A program made the translations under genes and the position numbers. From the NCBI GenBank assembly GCA_002403155.1, contig DHHF01000001.1, positions 124,001 through 188,000 of the forward strand: a DNA stretch of 64,000 nt, given 5' to 3'. The notes below the pieces were generated by a model that ran no database searches, was not told where the DNA came from, and saw only the letters and a program-made list of their open reading frames with translations. Numbering within the stretch: the first letter of the stretch is position 1; every line of letters begins with the position of its first letter. This document shows positions 40,161 to 48,450 of this stretch, piece after piece. This stretch comes from Sulfurovum sp. UBA4779 (GTDB lineage: Bacteria; Campylobacterota; Campylobacteria; Campylobacterales; Sulfurovaceae).

Positions 40161-43100
40161 ATGAAAAACAGTATCTTAAAAAGATGTTTGGTTTTTTTGC
40201 TAATGATAGAAGTTGCATTTGCAGCAGATTTTACCTATAACGCATATGGGGGATTTGTTCAAGGAAGTCAGAGGGGATCAAACGGCAGTGTTGATGATAT
40301 TCATTTTACCGTTCCTGTTTCTATGCCTGACAGCAGTACAGCCTACGGGATGGTAGATTGGGGATTTGGCGGAAGCAGTAGCTTGGAATTGGTGCCACAG
40401 AGCGGGACGATCACAAGCAATGGCGGTGACCAGAGAGAGATATTAGGTACGTTAATGCACCACAATGAGCCGATCAACAGCGGGAGTTCACTCGAAAAAG
40501 TTGATATAGTCTGGCACTTAAACCTCCAGAGTAACACCGCCGGTGTCAATGACTTTAACCGTACCTGGTCATTTGAACTTCATAATTGGGAAACACCGAA
40601 CAATGCTTATCCATGTCCGCGTGATACAGTTGGAATTATTCGTAATTTGGATGATACAAATCCTATCGGGGCCGGATTCCCTTATCTTGGAGATGGACTT
40701 GATAACGGAACCTGTGACGATGCGCATGATTTTGTAGATTATCCTGATCAAAACTACAGCTGGGTAGACGGCGGCACTGTGTATCGGATCGAGGTAACCG
40801 GTTTTTATGATGCACTTAACAACTTAAAGCAGACATTTTGGGCCGAAGAAGATGGAAGCACTTCAGGTACTGTTCAATTTTCTATCACAGAAGTAGGGCC
40901 TGCAAACGTAAATATAGGGGATAGAATTTGGATAGATTCCAATAATGACGGTATCCAGGATGCAAATGAGACAGCCGGAGTCCCTAATGTCAAAGTAGAG
41001 CTTTTCTACGATGCGAACGATACGGTAGCTGATACAGTATACAGCGATATCAATGGTACCTACGAGCTTTTCAATGTCAATACTATAAATGAATCAACAG
41101 GACAGCCTATAGACTATTACATCAAGTTTACTTTGCCGATTGCAGCCGGGCTGACGGAGTTCTCACCGAAATATGCCAATGGCGCAGCTATACCACTCGA
41201 AAATGCAGACGACAGTGATGTTGATGCGTCAGGCTATACAGATCCGTTCATTGTGGATGCCAATACTACCTCTATCGACGCAGGGGTCAGATGCGGATCC
41301 ATCGGGAATCTGGTTTGGATCGACAAGAACCAAAACGGCCTTCAAGATCCCGGAGAACCCGGGATAGAAGGTGTTCAGGTAAATCTTTATAAGTCTGGCG
41401 ACCTCAATAGAACAATTGCCAGTTCCCCTCTCGGACTATACGGATTCATGCCACTTCCTAGCGGTGAATATGTGGTAGAGTTTGTTTTGCCGTCAGGTTA
41501 TCGTTTTTCTCCTTATCGTATTGGTAACGGGAGCAATGAGGCTACAGACAGTGATGCGAATGTGACAGACGGGAAAACGCGTTTGATCACCATCGATCTC
41601 AATAGCTCCTCATCATGTCATGTTGATTATTATGATGCGGGTATCTTCCAAGAACTCAACATCACAAAAGAAGTGAACGCAACGATAGCAGCCTTCGGCG
41701 ATCTTATCGGCTACACCATCACTGTAACCAATCACAGCGAACGCAATGCAACAGATGTAAATGTAACTGACTTTCTGCCGGTAGGCGTAACATATATTAA
41801 TGACACCCCATCGCAAGGATCGTTTGATTCAATGACCGGACTATGGGAAGTAGGCTTCTTGGCTGCAGAGGGCGGATCAGCAACTTTGCATATCACAGTA
41901 GAGGTGACCGGCAGTACGGGCGTGATTGAAAACAATGCAAGTGTTGTAAGCGAACAAAACAGTATTGGGATTTGGGATGATGCCAATTTTACTATCATCT
42001 CTCCCGCTATAGCTATCGAAAAAACCACAAACGGAGTGGATGCCTCGAGCGCTCCGGGGCCGATAGTAACAACCGGAAGCACCGTGACATGGGAATACAA
42101 TGTCACCAATACAGGGGATGCAAACCTTATAAACATTATAGTAGCCGATGATCCGGCGCAAACGATCAGCTGTCCATATACCACATTGGCTCCCGGAGAA
42201 AGTATGGAATGTAATGCTACGGGTATCGCCGTAGCAGGACAGTATGAAAACAATGCAACGGTAACGGCCATCTCACCAACCGGCGGTACGGTATCAGATA
42301 GCGATATGAGTTTCTATTTCGGACAAGATCCGTCTATAGATATAGAAAAAATGACAAACGGAGTGGATGCCTCTGGTACGCCGGGGCCTGTGATTTTAAC
42401 AGGAAGCACCGTAACATGGGAATACAATATCACCAATACAGGGGATGTAAACCTTAGCAATATTGCAGTGAATGATAATCCGGCACAAACGATCAGCTGT
42501 CCAAAAAACTGGCTGGCTCCCGGAAAAAGCATGACGTGTGAAGCCAACGGTACGGCTGTAGCAGGACAGTATGAAAACAATGCAACGGCAACGGCAAACA
42601 CCCCGGTAGGGACACCGGTTTCAGACAGTGACATGAGCTACTATTTTGGACAAGATCCGTCTATAGATATAGAAAAAATGACAAACGGAGTGGATGCCTC
42701 TGGTACGCCGGGGCCTGTGATTTTAACAGGAAGCACCGTAACATGGGAATACACTGTCACCAATACAGGGGATGTAAACCTTAGCAATATTGTGGTGAAC
42801 GACGATCCAGAAGGATCAATCACTTGTCCAAAAAACTGGCTGGCTCCGGATGAAAGTATGGTTTGTGAGAAAAACGGTACGGCTATAACAGGACAGTATG
42901 AAAACAATGCAACGGCAACGGCAAACACCCCGGTAGGGACACCGGTTTCGGACAGTGATATGAGTTATTATCTTGCAGAGGCCCCGTCTATAGATATAGA
43001 AAAAACGACAAATGGATGGGATGCCTCCAGCGCTCCCGGGCCGATCATTGCTGCTGGAAGCACCGTAACATGGGAATACAATATCACCAATACAGGGGAT

Positions 43101-43781
43101 GTAAACCTTAGCAATATTGTGGTGAACGACGATCCAGAAGGATCAATCACGTGTGAGAAAAACTGGCTGGCTCCGGATGAAAGTATGGTTTGTGAGAAAA
43201 ACGGTACAGCTATAACAGGACAGTATGAAAACAATGCAACGGTAACAGCAAGTTCACCGGAGGGGACACAAGTTTCGGACAGTGATATGAACTATTATAC
43301 AGGCGAAGAACGTGTTGAACTGCTGGGCGATTATGTATGGTATGATGACAACTATAACGGTATCCAGGATGAAGAGGAAGAAGGAGTAGAAGGCCTTATT
43401 GTTACTCTTTTGGATGCAAACGGCACAGAAATCAATACTACAACAACCGACGCAAATGGCAGATATCAATTTGAAGTAGAGCCTGGAACTTATAGTATAA
43501 GATTCTCAGGGCTGCCTGAAAACTATATTTTCACCAAACAAAATGTAGGTGATGACACAACAGATTCGGATGCGGACAACAGCGGTATGATATCCTCAAT
43601 CAATATCGGATTGGGAGAGGTTGACAATACTCTTGATACAGGAATCTACTGTACCTGTTTCGATGAGGCAAAAAGCGATAGCTCTCCGGCGCTCAACCAA
43701 ATCTCTGCAGCGCTGATGATATTGATGACGCTTGGACTGGGGCTATTCTTCGTAAGAAGAGAAGAGCTTAAACAAAGATAA
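40161..43781 (+). CDS. Large repeat-rich surface protein (SdrD-B and DUF11 domains, C-terminal sorting-like tail)
   Basis: 1206 residues. Signal peptide MKNSILKRCLVFLLMIEVAFA; a unique region to about residue 250; two SdrD-B Cna-like domains (IGDRIWIDSNNDGIQD, IGNLVWIDKNQNGLQDPGE); a DUF11-like domain (about 500-610); four tandem 109-residue repeats beginning P-S-I-D-I-E-K; a third SdrD-B domain (LGDYVWYDDNYNGIQDEEE); then SPALNQISAALMILMTLGLG, FFV and a basic RREELKQR end. This tail (P...S, hydrophobic helix, RR) resembles IPTL/PEP-CTERM-type sorting signals. It probably acts as an adhesin or surface-layer component. A beta-barrel gene follows 13 bp downstream. Confidence 0.8.
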   Translation: MKNSILKRCLVFLLMIEVAFAADFTYNAYGGFVQGSQRGSNGSVDDIHFTVPVSMPDSSTAYGMVDWGFGGSSSLELVPQSGTITSNGGDQREILGTLMHHNEPINSGSSLEKVDIVWHLNLQSNTAGVNDFNRTWSFELHNWETPNNAYPCPRDTVGIIRNLDDTNPIGAGFPYLGDGLDNGTCDDAHDFVDYPDQNYSWVDGGTVYRIEVTGFYDALNNLKQTFWAEEDGSTSGTVQFSITEVGPANVNIGDRIWIDSNNDGIQDANETAGVPNVKVELFYDANDTVADTVYSDINGTYELFNVNTINESTGQPIDYYIKFTLPIAAGLTEFSPKYANGAAIPLENADDSDVDASGYTDPFIVDANTTSIDAGVRCGSIGNLVWIDKNQNGLQDPGEPGIEGVQVNLYKSGDLNRTIASSPLGLYGFMPLPSGEYVVEFVLPSGYRFSPYRIGNGSNEATDSDANVTDGKTRLITIDLNSSSSCHVDYYDAGIFQELNITKEVNATIAAFGDLIGYTITVTNHSERNATDVNVTDFLPVGVTYINDTPSQGSFDSMTGLWEVGFLAAEGGSATLHITVEVTGSTGVIENNASVVSEQNSIGIWDDANFTIISPAIAIEKTTNGVDASSAPGPIVTTGSTVTWEYNVTNTGDANLINIIVADDPAQTISCPYTTLAPGESMECNATGIAVAGQYENNATVTAISPTGGTVSDSDMSFYFGQDPSIDIEKMTNGVDASGTPGPVILTGSTVTWEYNITNTGDVNLSNIAVNDNPAQTISCPKNWLAPGKSMTCEANGTAVAGQYENNATATANTPVGTPVSDSDMSYYFGQDPSIDIEKMTNGVDASGTPGPVILTGSTVTWEYTVTNTGDVNLSNIVVNDDPEGSITCPKNWLAPDESMVCEKNGTAITGQYENNATATANTPVGTPVSDSDMSYYLAEAPSIDIEKTTNGWDASSAPGPIIAAGSTVTWEYNITNTGDVNLSNIVVNDDPEGSITCEKNWLAPDESMVCEKNGTAITGQYENNATVTASSPEGTQVSDSDMNYYTGEERVELLGDYVWYDDNYNGIQDEEEEGVEGLIVTLLDANGTEINTTTTDANGRYQFEVEPGTYSIRFSGLPENYIFTKQNVGDDTTDSDADNSGMISSINIGLGEVDNTLDTGIYCTCFDEAKSDSSPALNQISAALMILMTLGLGLFFVRREELKQR
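42003..43310 (+). repeat. Four tandem 327-bp coding repeats
   Basis: Units start at 42003, 42330, 42657 and 42984, each 327 bp (109 codons). Units 2 and 3 are almost identical over their first 120 bp, and units 3 and 4 share near-identical second halves, a pattern of recent recombination between neighbours. Unit 1 is the most diverged. The number of units is likely to vary between strains. Confidence 0.85.
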
Positions 43782-43794
43782 GGAGGGAAAAAAG

Positions 43795-44469
43795 ATGAAA
43801 AAGACGATTAATACACTGACCCTTAGCGCGCTTGTCGCGACAAGCGCTCTGTTTGGCGGAGGGGATATTGTCCCCGCCGAAGAGGTGATTATCCCCATAC
43901 CTGCGCACATCGATCCCAACCCTTTCTATTTGGGTCTTGGAATCCTCTGGACCGGAACAAGCAGCGACTGTATCTGCCTTACGCCCACCGGCGAGGTACA
44001 TGACCGCGCGCGCGCGGAAGATTCGAGCTGGGGCGGCATCATCAGAGCAGGATACGACTTCAATCAATACTTCGGCATCGAAGCACGCGCACTCACAACA
44101 AATCTCAGCAGCGATTTTTATGACGTGGAGCATTACGGCATCTTCCTAAAACCGATGATGCCGATCGGTGATCGAGTGAATGTCTATGGCTTGCTTGGCT
44201 ACGGACACACCGAGATCGATGCAGACTGCGGCACTTTTCATGAAACATTTGAGCATGACGGCTTCAGCTACGGGATAGGTCTTGAGTATGACCTCTCAAG
44301 CCGCGATGCCGATAAAGAAGAAGGTGAATACGACAGACCTTTTGACGGGCACGGTGATCAAGAAAAAGGCTGGGGTCTTTTTGTAGATTATCAAAATTTG
44401 ATGGATGATGAAGGTCCAAGAAACTACAGAGCAAACATTGTCAGCTTCGGAGTCACCTACGACTTCTAA
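43795..44469 (+). CDS. Outer-membrane beta-barrel protein
   Basis: 224 residues. Signal peptide MKKTINTLTLSALVATSALF-G, then amphipathic strands (FYLGLGILWTG, SWGGIIRAGYDF, FGIEARALTT, VNVYGLLGYGHTEI, SYGIGLEYDLS) and a terminal VSFGVTYDF with C-terminal Phe, the BAM recognition signal. It resembles small OmpA/OmpX-type 8-strand barrels (porin family). Cysteine pair CIC near residue 60 is unusual. It lies 13 bp after the large surface protein and may share its transcript. Confidence 0.8.
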   Translation: MKKTINTLTLSALVATSALFGGGDIVPAEEVIIPIPAHIDPNPFYLGLGILWTGTSSDCICLTPTGEVHDRARAEDSSWGGIIRAGYDFNQYFGIEARALTTNLSSDFYDVEHYGIFLKPMMPIGDRVNVYGLLGYGHTEIDADCGTFHETFEHDGFSYGIGLEYDLSSRDADKEEGEYDRPFDGHGDQEKGWGLFVDYQNLMDDEGPRNYRANIVSFGVTYDF

Positions 44470-44488
44470 TATACTAGTTAAGATTCCC

Positions 44489-44554
44489 GATCAAGTCTGG
44501 AATGACGCATGTTACGCCTTTCACACGGTTGCGTCATCCTGAACTTGATTCAGG
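44489..44554. repeat. Palindromic dispersed-type intergenic repeat
   Basis: Arms GATCAAGTCTGGAATGACGC (from 44489) and TGCGTCATCCTGAACTTGAT (from 44530) are imperfect inverse complements, with an inner hairpin CCTGAA/TTCAGG (44538-44554). The wording GAATGACG...CGTCATCCTGAA is characteristic of palindromic repeats scattered in many bacterial genomes. It lies between the barrel gene and tRNA-Phe and may also terminate transcription. Confidence 0.6.
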
Positions 44555-44615
44555 ATCTCAACAAACTAATTTGATTATTCAAATTAGTTTTAAGCAATAT
44601 ATAAGTTTAAAAAGC

Positions 44616-44621
44616 TATAAT
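44616..44621 (+). promoter_or_regulatory. -10 box of tRNA-Phe
   Basis: TATAAT preceded by GTTTAAAAAGC, 28 bp before the tRNA 5' end. Confidence 0.5.
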
Positions 44622-44648
44622 TTCATCCACTTCACGTCTAAAATAAAT

Positions 44649-44724
44649 GGCTCGATAGCTCAGTCGGTAGAGCAAAGGATTGAAAATCCTTGTGTCGGGG
44701 GTTCGATTCCCTCTCGCGCCACCA
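44649..44724 (+). tRNA. tRNA-Phe (GAA)
   Basis: 76 nt with encoded CCA. D arm GCTC/GAGC; anticodon stem AAGGA/TCCTT with loop TTGAAAA, anticodon GAA; T arm with TTCGATT loop. The acceptor stem is GGCTCGA against TCGCGCC, which leaves a U4-C69 mismatch; all other pairs form. The T stem also holds a G-U pair. The mismatch is discussed as a finding. Confidence 0.93.
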
Positions 44725-44853
44725 CTTAAATATAATCCTAAAATCTTTCTTTCAATCCAAACAAAATTAGCAACTATCCCATTCATACTTTACAGGCTGC
44801 CCTTTTAAGAGTTGTTTGGCTACAATATATTTTATTTGATTTTCAGGGCTCCT

Positions 44854-46020
44854 ATGCAAAATTTAACTTTTTTATCGCAGATTGCGCTTCTTATAGTCGT
44901 TGCACCCATTTTTGCCAGAACATTCAAAATTTCTGTGGCAGTGGTTGAGATCATTCTGGGTGCATTGGTAGTTTGGGCAGGTTTTATCGAAGCAGACAAC
45001 GATATTTTTAAAACTATTGCCAAAATCGGTTTTTTTTATCTGATGTTTTTGGCAGGACTCGAGATCAATATCAAAAAATTTGTCAGCTTTAAAGACAAAT
45101 TTATCAAAAATGTCTTGCTCTATTTTAGCTGTCTGTACGGCATTTCCTTTTTACTCTACTTTGTTTTAGGGCTCAATCCCGTCTATATCGTTGCCATTCC
45201 TATCGTCTCTTTGGGGATGATTATGGCGCTGATCAATGAACACGGCAAGACGCACAAGTGGCTCGAACTCTCTTTAATCATCGGCGTGATCGGAGAATTG
45301 ATCAGTATTTCTGCGCTCGTTATCTTTGATGCCACCGTCGCGCATGGAATCGGCATAGAGTTTTATAAAAATATCGGGATTTTACTTCTTATTTTAGCAA
45401 TCTCGTATTATCTTTATAAGGGACTGCATCTTTTGCTCTGGTGGTTTCCGGAACTTCGCAAGATCATCATGCCCGAAGTAGACAACATGAGCCAGGACAT
45501 CCGCGTATCCATGGCGCTCTTTTTTATCCTTATCGGTGTGATGCAGTATTTGGGTATCGATATGGTATTGGGGGCTTTTATCGCAGGGGTGTTTATCGCC
45601 AACTTCTTTGCACACAAAATAGAACTGCCCCATACGCTGCATACGGTCGGATTTGGTTTTTTGGTGCCGCTTTTTTTCATCTATGTGGGCACTACACTTG
45701 ACCTTAAAATTTTGTTTACCAAAGAGATTGTCGCAACCGCAGGGCTGATCGTCTTGGCAATGGTACTTGCAAGGCTCATTAGCTCAATGATCGCATACTA
45801 TAAATACTTAGGATTTCGAGATACCGTTCTATTTAGTTTTGGCGATTCAATGCCGCTGACATTTTTGATCGCCATTGCTACCATTGCGGTCGACAATAAT
45901 GCTTTAAGCCTTAACGAATACTATGCTTTTGTGCTTGCGGCAATGATAGAAGTAATTTTTATTATGATACTTATTAACCTTATCATGACAAAATCCAAAC
46001 CAAAATCAGGCAAACCATAG
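44854..46020 (+). CDS. Kef-type cation:proton antiporter
   Basis: 388 residues from ATG at 44854 (AGGGCTCCT upstream, TACAAT -10 box at 44821). Eleven to twelve membrane helices of the CPA2 monovalent cation:proton antiporter family: GFFYLMFLAGLEI, then LGAFIAGVFIANF and LVPLFFIYVGTTLDLK. The cytoplasmic TrkA-N/KTN regulatory domain of full KefB/KefC is absent. Transported ion (Na or K) is not decidable from sequence. Confidence 0.88.
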   Translation: MQNLTFLSQIALLIVVAPIFARTFKISVAVVEIILGALVVWAGFIEADNDIFKTIAKIGFFYLMFLAGLEINIKKFVSFKDKFIKNVLLYFSCLYGISFLLYFVLGLNPVYIVAIPIVSLGMIMALINEHGKTHKWLELSLIIGVIGELISISALVIFDATVAHGIGIEFYKNIGILLLILAISYYLYKGLHLLLWWFPELRKIIMPEVDNMSQDIRVSMALFFILIGVMQYLGIDMVLGAFIAGVFIANFFAHKIELPHTLHTVGFGFLVPLFFIYVGTTLDLKILFTKEIVATAGLIVLAMVLARLISSMIAYYKYLGFRDTVLFSFGDSMPLTFLIAIATIAVDNNALSLNEYYAFVLAAMIEVIFIMILINLIMTKSKPKSGKP

Positions 46021-46320
46021 CTGTTTTGGTTTTTTAGCCAACCCCGATCTCCCATACTTTTCCCCCCTTTAAAATCTTTTTGCTCAAATTTCATCAAAAT
46101 ATGCACCAAAAATCTTAAAAAACGGTCGGCTTTTCTTAAATGCAGCCTTTTTATAAACCGTTTTGATGCTTATTTTGCTTTTAAGTTTGACAAAACTCCC
46201 CGTTTTTACGGGGCTCGAAGGGTATGATTAATGATTTGTTAACTTTTTATTAATTTTGTTGACATTGTTTAATATTATGTGTTATACTTTGGCTGTATTC
46301 AAAAAATCAAGGAGATTACA
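46021..46320. other. 300-bp intergenic region before the porin gene
   Basis: AT-rich. It holds a hairpin CCCCG-TTTTTA-CGGGG near 46197-46212, possibly the antiporter terminator, and further on the porin promoter. No ORF or RNA gene is apparent in the remainder. Confidence 0.5.
46259..46288 (+). promoter_or_regulatory. Porin promoter with both -35 and -10
   Basis: TTGACA (46259-46264) and TATACT (46283-46288) with an 18-bp spacer. A clear -35 is rare among the promoters in this window and suits a very highly expressed porin. Leader to the ATG is about 30 bp, with AAGGAG just upstream. Confidence 0.65.
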
Positions 46321-47601
46321 ATGAAAAAAACATTATTACTTTCAGTAGTAGCGTCGACAATGATTATGGCGGGCGGAGATATCGCTCCTGTTGAGCCTGC
46401 AGTAGAAACGCCGGCTCCGGCAGTATCCGGGTGGGAATTCTCAGGAACTGCAAAAGTTTACTATCAAACAGATGATCAAGGTGTTTCAGGAGACTTCAGC
46501 GATGACAGTCTTTTTGCACAAGGATCTTCTGCAGCAGATCTTGGTCTTCAACTAAGAGCGACCAATAGCGATGTGTTTGCTGGTATCGGTGCAGGGATGG
46601 AAGTAAGCGGCCTTTCTACGCTGAACCTAGAAAACTGGATGGTATCTAACGTAATGCATGGTACAGGATGGGGTGATCTTGATGATGCAACTGACGGTGG
46701 TTGGATTTCTCAAATGTACCTAACCTACGGAATGGGCAACACAAGCATTAAAGCAGGTCGCCAAGAGCTTCCAAAAGCGCTTTCTCCGTTTGCTTTCTCT
46801 GAAGAGTGGAACGTATTTAAAAATACATTCGATGCGGTATTGGTTGTAAATACTGATATCCAAGACACTACATTGGTAGGTGCATGGGTTGGCGGTGCTA
46901 ACTATAACGGATTTGGCTGGTGGCACAACATCACTGACTTCAACTCACTCAATGATGATAATGGCGTATGGATGCTGACAGCGCAGAACAAGTCTATCGA
47001 AAACTTGACATTGACCGGTTCTTACTACTTTTCAAATGAATTCATCACAGATGACAACCTGAACATCCTTTGGGGTGATGCACAGTACGATGCAACCAGC
47101 TTCAACGTAGGTATCCAAGGCGGTACGGTAATGCATGATGCATTTGAGGATGATATCGTAGCGTTCGGCGCAAAAGTGGGCACAAAGTTCAGCGGTGCAG
47201 ATTTAATGGCTGCATACTCAAATGTAAATGATGGTGGAGCGCTAGGTGCAGCTGCAGGTATGTTCCAAGTTGGCGGTACAACATCTGCACTTTATACTGA
47301 CCTGTTATCAGATCAATTATTTAATCTACCACTTCATGGTTTAACAAGATTTGATATGGATAAGTTCGTTGTAAAAGGTAAAATGGATGCGCTTGGCGGA
47401 AATATCTGTGCAGCGTACGGATACACTGACTTTGATGCATGGGATGGAGACCTCAACGAGTTTAACCTTGGATATACAACAAGTGTGACAGACCATCTTG
47501 ATCTAGGCGTTAATTATGCATATATCTCAGCTGATGTAAATGTAGTTGATATGGACGAAGATATAAATGTTGTCCGTGTAATGGGAACATACAACTTCTA
47601 A
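46321..47601 (+). CDS. Outer-membrane porin (Campylobacterota type)
   Basis: 426 residues. Signal peptide MKKTLLLSVVASTMIMAGG, then an acidic Pro/Val/Glu stretch, then alternating strands of a 16-18-strand barrel (WEFSGTAKVYYQTDD; TSIKAGRQELPKALSPFAFS; LDLGVNYAYISADV) ending in VMGTYNF with C-terminal Phe. It resembles the abundant porins of environmental Campylobacterota. ATG at 46321 follows AAGGAG. Strong promoter and following terminator support a monocistronic, abundant product. Confidence 0.85.
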   Translation: MKKTLLLSVVASTMIMAGGDIAPVEPAVETPAPAVSGWEFSGTAKVYYQTDDQGVSGDFSDDSLFAQGSSAADLGLQLRATNSDVFAGIGAGMEVSGLSTLNLENWMVSNVMHGTGWGDLDDATDGGWISQMYLTYGMGNTSIKAGRQELPKALSPFAFSEEWNVFKNTFDAVLVVNTDIQDTTLVGAWVGGANYNGFGWWHNITDFNSLNDDNGVWMLTAQNKSIENLTLTGSYYFSNEFITDDNLNILWGDAQYDATSFNVGIQGGTVMHDAFEDDIVAFGAKVGTKFSGADLMAAYSNVNDGGALGAAAGMFQVGGTTSALYTDLLSDQLFNLPLHGLTRFDMDKFVVKGKMDALGGNICAAYGYTDFDAWDGDLNEFNLGYTTSVTDHLDLGVNYAYISADVNVVDMDEDINVVRVMGTYNF

Positions 47602-47617
47602 GAATCACTTCTTACTT

Positions 47618-47642
47618 AGAGTTCAGGCTTTTGCCTGGCTCT
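47618..47642 (+). terminator. Porin terminator
   Basis: Stem AGAG..CAGGC/GCCTGGCTCT with loop TTTT, followed by a pyrimidine tract (CTCTCTTTTTTCTC). Confidence 0.7.
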
Positions 47643-47789
47643 ATCCTCTCTTTTTTCTCTTTCAATTCATATCTTTTTCATTTATACTATCATGCTGAGA
47701 ATTTTTATTGAATTTCTATTGAATGGCATTTTTATTTCTATCGTTCATGATGTGAATATGTCCTAAATGAATATACTTTTACTTTATGC

Positions 47790-47795
47790 TATAAT
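47790..47795 (+). promoter_or_regulatory. -10 box of the mntA-hepT pair
   Basis: TATAAT in the context TTTATGCTATAAT, 23 bp before the start at 47818. Confidence 0.55.
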
Positions 47796-47817
47796 CACAA
47801 AAACTAAATGGGGTATG

Positions 47818-48114
47818 ATGGAAAAAACAGACATCATCAATTATCTGACACAGCATAAAGAAGATTTTTTTCAAAAATATGGCTTGGTCAGATTAGGACT
47901 ATTTGGATCCTATAGCCGAGATGAAGCGAATGAGTCGAGTGATATTGATATACTTATAGAGATGAAGAGCGATATCAATGATGTGTACAATAAAAAAAAG
48001 AACTTTAAAAAACTTCTTGAAGAGACTTTTCATCGAAATGTAGATATCGCAAGGGAAAAATACCTTAAGCCATTGGCAAAAAAATCGATAGAACAAGATA
48101 TCATCTATGTCTAA
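47818..48114 (+). CDS. mntA: MntA-type nucleotidyltransferase antitoxin
   Basis: 98 residues. The motif LFGSYSRDEANESSDIDILIEM gives GS-x10-DxD, the signature of MntA antitoxins that AMPylate the partner HepT toxin; a third acidic residue is in NVDIA. Start chosen at the second of two adjacent ATGs, with GGGG upstream. Its end overlaps the start of the HEPN gene by 8 bp, the normal arrangement for mntA-hepT. Confidence 0.85.
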   Translation: MEKTDIINYLTQHKEDFFQKYGLVRLGLFGSYSRDEANESSDIDILIEMKSDINDVYNKKKNFKKLLEETFHRNVDIAREKYLKPLAKKSIEQDIIYV

Positions 48115-48450
48115 TCAGATTCTAGCACTTCTCACTATCATTGAATCGATTGAGAAGATTCAACTTTATTCTTCTTTAAGTAAGGATGCTGAAGATTTCT
48201 ACCATGATAGTAAAAGCTTTGATGCATCCATGATACATTTTATCAATATAGGTGAAATGATAGGAAAATTGAGTGATGAGTTGAAAAATTCTTATCCTGA
48301 AGTACCTTGGAGAGATATAAAAGATTTTAGAAACCTGGTTTCCACAACTATTTTGGTATAGATGCTGAAGAGATATGGGATATTATAGAACATCATCTGC
48401 CATTATTAAAACATAATATTTTAAAAATTTTAGAGAAAGAGAATCACTAA
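48107..48450 (+). pseudogene. hepT: HepT-type HEPN toxin gene with frameshift at the active site
   Basis: From the ATG at 48107 the frame reads as a HEPN (DUF86) protein up to EVPWRDIKDFRNLV, then runs into a stop at 48359-48361. In the +1 frame the sequence continues HNYFGIDAEEIWDIIEHHL and ends in the TAA at 48448-48450. One base is therefore missing or extra near 48338-48342, between the Arg and the His of the RX4-6HxY RNase motif. As written, the product keeps the Arg but loses the catalytic His and the last helix. The intact antitoxin gene precedes it. Confidence 0.8.

Noticed and set aside
42003..43310. Repeats in the surface protein gene considered as CRISPR or mobile DNA
   Set aside because: They are in-frame 109-codon protein domains.
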